Below, one piece after another: positions 18,844-25,117 of a stretch of 32,900 bases of DNA. Under the pieces are notes generated by a model that saw only the letters and a program-made list of their open reading frames with translations, ran no database searches and was not told the DNA's origin. A program made the translations under genes and the position numbers. Location: NCBI RefSeq assembly GCF_014859355.1, contig NZ_JACUUJ010000028.1:1-32900 (forward strand), written 5' to 3'. The stretch's first letter is position 1. Each line of letters begins with the position of its first letter. This stretch comes from Yoonia sp. Its GTDB lineage: Bacteria; Pseudomonadota; Alphaproteobacteria; Rhodobacterales; Rhodobacteraceae.

Positions 18844-19926
18844 TTATGACGGCGCGATGCCCAGTGCCTGCCGCAACCTGGCCGTTTCGGCAGGGTCATA
18901 AGGCTGGCCTTTTTCATCCAGCAGATCGTGAAACCAGACAGAACGATCCGCTGCCCCGCCATGGGCGGCCACCAGATCGGCGGGCCATGGCAGATGCGTC
19001 TGGGTGCGGCCCTTGACCAGCCCCCATTGAAAACACCCAACTTTGCGCGATTGAAACAGGTCAAGTTGGTCTTCAATCCGGCTGCCCACCGCCCGCGCCA
19101 TCCATTCGGTGCAGAGCATCGGCCGCCCCAATGCCGCCAGATGGTCGATGAACCGCTGCACATGGGCGCTGTCCCAATAAGCGTGAAAGGTCACGATGTC
19201 CGATAGCGCCAGCGCGTCGCGGTCGATCGCGTTCTGACATGGCGGGTCGTCAGATCCGGGTGGCGGCGTGACCCAAGCGCCAACTGTGATGGGCTGATCA
19301 GGGTTTTCATTACGGCACCAGTCGAAAGCGGCGCGCATCAGGTCGTGGCTGGCTTGTGAAAAGTCGGGTTCATAGGTCTGCGCCCCGGTGGCGGTGAACA
19401 CCATGCGATTACCGGGTTCGTTATACAAATCCCAGAACAGAATCCGGTTATCGCAGCGATAGGCGCGCACCACATCGCGCAGATAGGCTGCAAACGCGGG
19501 CCAAGTGCCGGGATCAAGCAACGCGGCCCGCCCCGGGCTGGCCACCGCACGGCTGTTATGCACCCCCGGCACCAGGTCCGGTTGCGGGCCATAGGCGGGT
19601 TCAAACCCACCAAAGCCGCAATCGTCAAACAAACAAGGCACCATGCGCAGGCCCAGCCCGTCAGCGGTGGCAATCAGCCATTCCAGCCGGTCCATCATGC
19701 CGTCGCGGTCGTGTTTCCAGACCAGATAATGCAGGTTGACCCGCAGGGCGTTGAACCCCAGCGCTGCCGCCCAGCCCAATTCGCGCGCGATGGTGTCCCG
19801 GTCAAAGGTGTCTGCCTGCCACATCTCAAGAAAATTCACCGCCGAAGACGGCAAAAAGTTGAACCCGCAGATCCACCCCTGCGCAGCCCACCATGCGTTT
19901 GCCCAATCGGCGCTAAAACGATCCAC
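18844..19926 (-). CDS. Cytoplasmic glycoside hydrolase, clan GH-A (cellulase/mannanase/xylanase-like)
   Basis: The product from the GTG at 19926 is 360 residues, a TIM-barrel glycoside hydrolase of clan GH-A, closest by feel to GH5-like enzymes or proteins annotated 1,4-beta-xylanase. WDLYNEPGN places the acid/base Glu at ~170, and CTEWMAR places the nucleophile Glu at ~274. Supporting pieces are GFNALRVNLHYLVW and VTFHAYWDS. There is no signal peptide, so it should act on imported oligosaccharides in the cytoplasm. AGGAAA lies upstream of the GTG; the frame is open to 20025, but that stretch lies over the hairpin and the previous gene's end. It follows remnants of a sugar ABC transporter, so its substrate supply may be lost. 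Exact glycosidic target unknown. Confidence 0.82.
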   Translation of the reverse strand: MDRFSADWANAWWAAQGWICGFNFLPSSAVNFLEMWQADTFDRDTIARELGWAAALGFNALRVNLHYLVWKHDRDGMMDRLEWLIATADGLGLRMVPCLFDDCGFGGFEPAYGPQPDLVPGVHNSRAVASPGRAALLDPGTWPAFAAYLRDVVRAYRCDNRILFWDLYNEPGNRMVFTATGAQTYEPDFSQASHDLMRAAFDWCRNENPDQPITVGAWVTPPPGSDDPPCQNAIDRDALALSDIVTFHAYWDSAHVQRFIDHLAALGRPMLCTEWMARAVGSRIEDQLDLFQSRKVGCFQWGLVKGRTQTHLPWPADLVAAHGGAADRSVWFHDLLDEKGQPYDPAETARLRQALGIAPS

Positions 19927-19950
19927 GATCAGATTTCCTTTTGTCAAAAT

Positions 19951-19977
19951 GCTCTGGCCGCAACTAGCGGCCAGAGC
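19951..19977 (-). terminator. Strong hairpin between the solute-binding remnant and the glycoside hydrolase
   Basis: GCTCTGGCCGC and GCGGCCAGAGC form a perfect 11-bp stem around a 5-base loop, starting about ten bases after the solute-binding protein stop. On the minus strand it is followed by ATTTTG, a weak T-run. It could act as a partial terminator or as the 3' mRNA-stabilising hairpin often found after binding-protein genes in sugar operons. Confidence 0.75.
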
Positions 19978-19987
19978 GATGCTGCGT

Positions 19988-20764
19988 TTAGCGGTCCAAC
20001 AGATCCTGCACGTCCTGTTCGGCATCGTTCAGGGCCGCATCAACCGCTTTGCCGGTCAGCCAGATTGCCTGAAGCTCGCGGTTCAGCACATCCTGAATGG
20101 CGCCATAACGAGCAGATGGCGGCGTATCGCGCGCAATCGCTGCGGTGGCGGTGTATTCAGACCGGTGTGGCAGGCTGGCGTAGGCGTCGCTGTCCAACAC
20201 CGATTTACGCACGGCCATATGGCCGGTCCGTGCCCAGTCGATATTGTGGTCGTTGAAGAAGGCCAGCACCCTGAGCGCTGCGACGTATCTGTCAGGGTCT
20301 GATTTCAGCGATGCTGGGATCGCCCACATGTGGCTGTCGGCCCATGTCGCGCCGGTGTCGAACAAGGTGGGGAAATCGGCGGCATAATAGGTGTTCAACC
20401 CCGTTTGCGCCTTGGCGGCTTCGGCGTCATAGAAATCAACCACCCATGTGCCGTTGACCAGCACGGCGGCCTCACCGTTCAGGAACGCCTGCTGGCTGTC
20501 GGCATAGTTCAGTTGCGGGTTTGCAAGCCCGGCATCAAACAGTCGCGTGATGGTGGTCACCGCGTTGCGGGCGGCTTCGGTGTTGATGGTGGCGGTGTCA
20601 CCGTCAAAAATATTCGCATCCTGCTGCCACATCAGCGCCAGCACCAGCCGCACCCCGATGGGAAACTGCGCAAAATCCGCGGCCAGATAATCCTGTCCGA
20701 TGGCATCCTTGACCTTCTGCGCGTGTTCCAGCAATTCCGCAGGGCTGCTGGGCAGAACCGGCGG
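19988..20764 (-). pseudogene. Sugar ABC transporter solute-binding protein, C-terminal remnant
   Basis: The open frame (about 258 codons after an in-frame TGA at 20765-20767) matches the C-terminal two thirds of a family-1 carbohydrate-binding protein. It contains SPAELLEHAQKVKDAIGQ, FLNGEAAVLVNGTWVVDFYD and SHMWAIPASLKSDPDRYVAALRVLAFF, and ends normally at the TAA. The signal peptide and roughly the first 150 residues of a ~420-residue protein are missing. The frame upstream belongs to permease-like sequence, so a deletion joined the two. Without a signal peptide it cannot bind sugar in the periplasm, so I call it a pseudogene. An ATG at 20734 could still give a cytosolic fragment. Confidence 0.8.
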
Positions 20765-20798
20765 TCATACCAGCGCCCCCCCCTTCGCCGGGAGGAAA

Positions 20799-21146
20799 AC
20801 CGGGGAGGACAAACAGCAAAACCGCAGCGATACCAAGTGCAACCGCCGTGACCTTGCCAATACGGTCCATCCGGCGAAGGAAGATCGTAAGCCCGATCCC
20901 CAACAGGCCAAGCACCTGCAAGGTCGGGCTGATAAACGCAGCCCAGGTAATGCCCCTGCCCCACATCGCCCGTTCGCAATTGCGCAGGCCGACAAATTCC
21001 TTGGCATCGGGGTTGAACGCCACGGCCATCAGGTTCCAGTCATGCAGGGAAATCCACAGGCCGCGAAAGAAAGGATAGATTAAAAACAACGCATAGGTCG
21101 CGAGAAAGGGCAAAAGCAAGACAGCCGCCGCCCGGCATGCTGTCAA
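20799..21146 (-). pseudogene. Fused remnants of sugar ABC transporter permease genes
   Basis: From a possible TTG start at 21146 the frame reads as the N-terminus of a MalF-type permease. The first membrane segment is AAVLLLPFLATYALFLIYPF, followed by GLWISLHDWNL and the family motif EFVGLRNCERAMWGRGITW, ending near 20943. It then runs into another hydrophobic piece and MDRIGKVTAVALGIAAVLLFVLP, which resembles the first membrane segment of a second (MalG-type) permease. Homology ends near 20799, where the solute-binding remnant begins in another frame. The EAA loop and most membrane segments of both permeases are absent, so no channel can form. The exact internal junctions are by eye. Confidence 0.68.
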
Positions 21147-21149
21147 AAC

Positions 21150-21728
21150 ACCGCGCCGCGCTGTTGCATTGTTATGATGCAGATGGTCGCTGGCCTGCGA
21201 TCCGTGCCTGCGGAACGGCGCGGCGGCGAAACCGCGACACGTATGTTGATTGAAACGGGGCACCGCAAGATCGCTTTTATTTCCGGTGAAAGCTGGATGG
21301 AGGCAGCCGATCAGCGCCTTGAAGGCTATGAACGGGCGTTGCGCGCGGCGGGTATTCCTGTCGACCCGGGCCTGATCATGCCGGGTAACTTTCTGCCCAG
21401 CGACGGACGCGCGGCCACCTTGCGGTTGCTTGACGGCCCCACGCGCCCCGATGCCATATTCTGTGCCAACGACCTGATGGCGGTCGGTTGTTACGAGGCG
21501 CTGAAGGAACGCGGCGAACGAGTTGGAAAAACCATGGCTGTCATGGGGTATGACGACCAGGAAATCGCACAACACCTGACACCTTCCCTGACAACGATGC
21601 TGCTGCCGCACCGCGAAATGGGGCATTGGTGCATCAGTGCCCCGCTGTCCGACAGCCCACCGGAACCGTGCCAGTTGCGGCTGGAATGCCCGCCAGTGGT
21701 CCGGCAATCACATATCAAAAACGCCTAG
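21150..21728 (+). pseudogene. LacI-family regulator lacking its DNA-binding N-terminus
   Basis: The frame encodes the C-terminal effector-binding half of a LacI/GalR regulator: ATRMLIETGHRKIAFISGE, then DAIFCANDLMAVGCYEALKERG, then MAVMGYDDQEIAQHLTPSLTTML, ending QLRLECPPVVRQSH, which resembles an authentic family C-terminus. Similarity seems to begin at about 21150, with no start codon there; the first ATG is at 21174. The helix-turn-helix, hinge and first part of the sensor domain (about 150 residues) are missing. The cut abuts the 5' end of the divergent permease remnant, so one deletion probably removed the regulator's start and the intergenic promoter. Its stop overlaps the convergent PuuR-like gene. 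Confidence 0.78.
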
Positions 21729-22279
21729 AACGTGGGTGGGGTGCAGGCGCTGATCACCTTGCAAGGCACGTCGCCGGGGTTACGGAACCGGTGCGGCAGG
21801 CGGCTGTCAAACAGATACCCTTCGCCTGGGCCCAGCACGCGCACCTGATTTTCCACGGTAATTTCAATCTGGCCGGAAATCACGATTCCGGCTTCCTCGC
21901 CTGCGTGGCACAGCAATTCCGGCCCTGTGTCCGCCCCCTTGGGATAGGTTTCATCCAACAATTGCAGCGTGTGCGTCATTGCATTACCCAACTGGCGCAA
22001 CGACACCCCGCCCGCGTCGCCCAATGGGGCAATTTCGGTGAATTCATCGGCGCGGTAAAAATATTTGGCGCTGCCCGACTCCTCGATTGTGGTGAAAAAC
22101 TCCGCAATGCTCATCGGTATCGCATCCAGCAGGCTTTTCAGCGATGCGACGGAAGGGCTGGTCTTGTTCTGTTCGATCAGGGATATTGTGCCATTGGTCA
22201 ACCCCGCACGCGCCGCCAGTTCACGTTGCGACAAACCCCTGGCCTTACGCACCTGTTTCAGTTTCTTGCCGATATCCAC
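21725..22279 (-). CDS. puuR: HTH-cupin transcriptional regulator, PuuR-like
   Basis: The 184-residue protein has an XRE-type helix-turn-helix at ~4-60 (KKLKQVRKARGLSQRELAAR, then GLTNGTISLIEQ) and a cupin domain at ~105-180, ending ISACTPPTF. From memory, E. coli PuuR, the putrescine-catabolism repressor, has the same length and architecture and nearly the same ending (ISAHTPTTF). I chose the GTG at 22279, which has AAAGGA seven bases upstream; the frame is open to 22351. It is divergent from the GabT-like aminotransferase across 226 bases and convergent with the broken LacI gene. The likely role is sensing a polyamine or its breakdown product and repressing the divergent gene. The symbol denotes homology, not tested function. 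Confidence 0.85.
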   Translation of the reverse strand: MDIGKKLKQVRKARGLSQRELAARAGLTNGTISLIEQNKTSPSVASLKSLLDAIPMSIAEFFTTIEESGSAKYFYRADEFTEIAPLGDAGGVSLRQLGNAMTHTLQLLDETYPKGADTGPELLCHAGEEAGIVISGQIEITVENQVRVLGPGEGYLFDSRLPHRFRNPGDVPCKVISACTPPTF

Positions 22280-22307
22280 CCGATGATCCTTTGATAGGAA
22301 GAAATAA

Positions 22308-22373
22308 CAGTGCAAATTCAACGTTGTGCGAACCGTTATCGCAGGCCGCACGCCTTTGCCACAAATTGCACTG
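22308..22373. promoter_or_regulatory. Separated inverted repeat in the puuR-gabT intergenic region, candidate operator
   Basis: CAGTGCAA (22308-22315) and TTGCACTG (22366-22373) are exact inverted copies about 50 bases apart, both between the divergent regulator and aminotransferase genes. Such paired half-sites would suit binding of a dimeric HTH-cupin repressor or looping. The motif differs from the known E. coli PuuR site, and no binding is shown. Confidence 0.35.
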
Positions 22374-22417
22374 GCGTGCCGTCAGGATCAACTTAATCTT
22401 GCAGCAGAAAATCCATG

Positions 22418-22446
22418 TTGACAGCTTCATTAAACATGTGATCAGG
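22418..22446 (+). promoter_or_regulatory. Possible gabT promoter
   Basis: A consensus TTGACA (22418-22423) lies about 80 bases before the chosen gabT start. At 17-18 bases spacing the -10 position is poor (ATCAGG/TCAGGA), so only the -35 box is convincing. Confidence 0.3.
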
Positions 22447-22505
22447 ATTTTAAACGCCATTTGCTTTGCAGGCGCTCTGTCACTTTCGCACAAGGATCAC
22501 GGCCA

Positions 22506-23891
22506 ATGGCTCAGACCGACAAAAAAACTGCCCGCAAATCCGCGCCCAAGCGCAAGCACACGATGACCGTCGTGCCCGATTTTGCGCCCGTCAAAAAAAC
22601 CAACGCGAGCCTGATTGCCCGGCGCGAGGCAGCCGTGGCCCGCGGTGTGGCATCCGCCGCGCCGATCTTTGCGCACCGGGCCGAAAACGCCGAATTGTGG
22701 GATGTGGAAGGCAATCGGTATATTGATTTTGCCGGTGGTATCGCCGTGCTGAACACCGGCCACCGCCACCCCGCCGTAATTGCCGCCGCCAAGGCGCAGG
22801 AAGACCACTACACCCACACCAGTTTTCAGGTTGTGCCATATGAACCCTATGTCGCGCTGGCCGAAAAGCTGAACGCGCTGGCCCCCGGCGACCATGCCAA
22901 GAAATCGCTGTTGGTGACGACAGGTGCGGAAGCTGTTGAAAACGCAGTTAAAATCGCGCGCGCGGCCACGGGCCGCCCCGGTGTGATTGCCTTTACCGGC
23001 GGCTATCATGGCCGGACACTTCTGACGCTGGGCATGACCGGCAAGATTTCGCCTTACAAAAAAGATGTTGGCCCCTTCCCGTCCGATATCTTTCGCGCGC
23101 CATTTCCATCGGTGCGCGACGGGATCACCGTGCAGGATGCGCTGACCGGCCTGCAAAACCTGTTTTTGACCGATGCGCAGCCCGAACGAATTGCGGCCAT
23201 CATCATCGAACCCGTGCTGGGCGAAGGCGGTTACACCCCCGTCCCGTTCGAAATGATGCAGGCCCTGCGAACGATCTGTGATGACCACGGCATTTTGTTG
23301 ATCGCTGATGAAATTCAGGCCGGTTTCGGTCGTACCGGCACATGGTTTGCGATTGAACATTCCGGCGTCGTGCCCGACCTGATCACCGTGGCAAAATCCA
23401 TGGCAGGCGGCTATCCCATCGCCGGTGTGATTGGCCGGGCCGAGGTGATGGATGCCGTCATTCCCGGCGGTCTTGGCGGCACCTATGGTGGCAACCCGGT
23501 GGCCTGTGCGGCGGCTTTGGCAGCCATCGAAGCCATTGAAACCGAAGGCCTTTTAGCGCGTTCAACCGCGCTGGGGGCGCGTTTCCGTGCGGCGTTTGCC
23601 GATATCGGTGCGCGCGTCGCCCCCTATCGGATGTGGGACATACGCGGACTTGGCGCGATGATCGCGGTGGAATTTGTCACCGATTTCGAAACCGCCAACC
23701 CCGATGCTGCGCTGACCAAAGCGGTCGTGGCACATGCACTGCACCGCGGGTTGATCCTGCTGCCTTGCGGGATGCACGGCAACGCGCTGCGCATCATGGT
23801 GCCACTAACCGCAGCGGACGAGATCATCGACGAAGGTCTGGCGATCTTTGAAGACGCGCTGGCTGCGGCCATCGTTGAACTGCGCGGTTAA
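22506..23891 (+). CDS. gabT: GabT-like PLP-dependent aminotransferase (4-aminobutyrate or related omega-amine)
   Basis: This class-III aminotransferase (461 residues) would move the terminal amino group of GABA or a similar omega-amino acid to 2-oxoglutarate, giving succinate semialdehyde and glutamate. Visible are [49 protein letters not shown], the cofactor Asp in [13 protein letters not shown] (~268) and the PLP lysine in [11 protein letters not shown] (~297). The ATG at 22506 has AAGGA upstream; a later ATG (22563) would remove a basic, probably disordered lead ([13 protein letters not shown]) that most GabT proteins lack. It is divergent from the PuuR-like gene and ends at a strong terminator. 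Other omega-amine substrates, including putrescine derivatives, are possible. Confidence 0.9.
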   Translation: MAQTDKKTARKSAPKRKHTMTVVPDFAPVKKTNASLIARREAAVARGVASAAPIFAHRAENAELWDVEGNRYIDFAGGIAVLNTGHRHPAVIAAAKAQEDHYTHTSFQVVPYEPYVALAEKLNALAPGDHAKKSLLVTTGAEAVENAVKIARAATGRPGVIAFTGGYHGRTLLTLGMTGKISPYKKDVGPFPSDIFRAPFPSVRDGITVQDALTGLQNLFLTDAQPERIAAIIIEPVLGEGGYTPVPFEMMQALRTICDDHGILLIADEIQAGFGRTGTWFAIEHSGVVPDLITVAKSMAGGYPIAGVIGRAEVMDAVIPGGLGGTYGGNPVACAAALAAIEAIETEGLLARSTALGARFRAAFADIGARVAPYRMWDIRGLGAMIAVEFVTDFETANPDAALTKAVVAHALHRGLILLPCGMHGNALRIMVPLTAADEIIDEGLAIFEDALAAAIVELRG

Positions 23892-23911
23892 TTCAGCAGA
23901 AAAAATCATTG

Positions 23912-23944
23912 GAACCGCCGGATGTTGATCCGCGCGGTTCTTTT
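23912..23944 (+). terminator. Rho-independent terminator after gabT
   Basis: GAACCGC-CGGAT (23912-23923) pairs with ATCCG-C-GCGGTTC (23928-23940) around a GTTG loop with one bulged C, followed directly by TTTT. It ends the gabT transcript and separates it from the downstream operon. Confidence 0.85.
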
Positions 23945-23951
23945 GTATCGG

Positions 23952-23983
23952 ACGGGTGGCTGTGCAGCCTACAGGCAACCCGT
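23952..23983. repeat. Nested inverted repeat before the amidase gene
   Basis: ACGGGT (23952-23957) pairs with ACCCGT (23978-23983). Between them GGCTG-TG-CAGCC (23958-23969) forms its own perfect stem. There is no T-run. It could be part of an operator or leader for the operon that starts at 24077; function unknown. Confidence 0.4.
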
Positions 23984-24076
23984 TTGCGTTACTGTCCCAG
24001 ATAGGCCACACTTGAGAAACGTTCGCCAGTTTGCCCGCGTGTCGGGCTGATTAGGTTATTTTGGAGAAAGCAGACC

Positions 24077-25048
24077 ATGACCCCTTTTGCGATTGCCGGC
24101 GTGCAGATGTATGTCAATGCGCTGCAACCCAACATTGACGGGATGATGCACAGGCTTGACGTGTTGATGGCGCGTTTTCCATGGACGCAGATGGTGTTGT
24201 TCAGCGAACTGGCCCCTTATGGGCCGCTCGATCGGTTCAGCCTGCCCCCCCAAAACGAAGCGCTTGATCGTTTTTGTGCGGCGGCAAGGCACCACAAGGT
24301 CTGGCTGATCCCCGGTTCAATGTTTCTGACGGCACCAGATGGCCAGATTTACAATACAGCCGTCGTGATCAACCCCGAAGGTGAAATCATCCGCCGCTAT
24401 GCCAAAATGTTTCCGTTCCGCCCTTACGAAGCCGGGATTGCCGCAGGGGCAGAGTTTTGCATTTTTGATGTGCCGGACGTGGGCCGTTTTGGCCTGTCGA
24501 TCTGCTATGATATATGGTTTCCCGAAACCACCCGGCAGTTGACAAGCCAGGGGGTCGAGGTGCTGCTGCATCCGGTGTTGACCGGCACATCCGACCGTGA
24601 TGCCGAACTGGCGATCACGCGTGCAACAGCCGCGCAATTTCAATGTTACGTCTTTTCCGTCAATGGTCTGGGTGCGGGGGGGCTTGGCAAGTCTTGTGTC
24701 GTTGATCCATCAGCGACGGTGCTGCACCAATCCGCCGGCCAAGAGGACATGTTCCCGATCGAGGTGGACCTGTCGGTCGTGCGCCGCCAGCGCGAAACCG
24801 GCATGAAAGGTCTGGGTCAGGTGTTGAAAAGCTTCCGTGATCGATCTGTCGATTTTTCGGTCTATGACCGATCCAGCGGCACAGACAGTTTTTTGCATGC
24901 GTTGGGACCGCTGGAAATTCCACAACAAGGCACACGCGCCGGTTTGCATGTGGATGTGCCTGCGAATCTGGCTTTGGAAGAAGATTTGAAACAACCGGTC
25001 GTGGGAATTGGTGCGGTGCCGTTCCCGGGAAAAACGTCAAGCGGATAA
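24077..25048 (+). CDS. Carbon-nitrogen hydrolase (nitrilase superfamily amidase)
   Basis: The 323-residue protein is a nitrilase-superfamily amidohydrolase that should cleave a non-peptide C-N bond. The catalytic triad is visible: Glu44 in LFSELAP, Lys110 in RYAKMFPF, and Cys143 in SICYDIWFPE. About 35 residues beyond the usual ~285 form a C-terminal extension with no clear motif. GGAG lies upstream of the ATG. It leads a same-strand run with a basic amino acid decarboxylase, an ATP-grasp ligase and an Ntn hydrolase. N-carbamoylputrescine amidase (AguB) belongs to this superfamily, so a role in amine metabolism is plausible, but the sequence does not prove the substrate. Confidence 0.87.
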   Translation: MTPFAIAGVQMYVNALQPNIDGMMHRLDVLMARFPWTQMVLFSELAPYGPLDRFSLPPQNEALDRFCAAARHHKVWLIPGSMFLTAPDGQIYNTAVVINPEGEIIRRYAKMFPFRPYEAGIAAGAEFCIFDVPDVGRFGLSICYDIWFPETTRQLTSQGVEVLLHPVLTGTSDRDAELAITRATAAQFQCYVFSVNGLGAGGLGKSCVVDPSATVLHQSAGQEDMFPIEVDLSVVRRQRETGMKGLGQVLKSFRDRSVDFSVYDRSSGTDSFLHALGPLEIPQQGTRAGLHVDVPANLALEEDLKQPVVGIGAVPFPGKTSSG

Positions 25049-25049
25049 A

Positions 25050-25089
25050 CGCGGGTCGCTGAAGGTGCGCGCCTGCACAGCGATCCGCG
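25050..25089 (+). promoter_or_regulatory. Long stem between the amidase and decarboxylase genes
   Basis: Bases 25050-25061 (CGCGGGTCGCTG) pair with 25078-25089 (CAGCGATCCGCG) over 12 positions with a single G-U pair. The 16-base loop can close further through AGG/CCT. It begins one base after the amidase stop and ends about 13 bases before the decarboxylase ribosome binding site. There is no T-run, so mRNA processing or stability, or translational control of the decarboxylase, is likelier than termination. Confidence 0.6.
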
Positions 25090-25117
25090 CCTTGATCCGA
25101 TACAGGGAGAAGAATGT

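Noticed and set aside
20604..21707. A single 367-residue minus-strand reading frame spanning the permease remnant and the LacI remnant
   Set aside because: Its first part is antisense to the LacI-type sequence and its last part is antiphase to the solute-binding remnant; only about 21146-20799 resembles a real protein.
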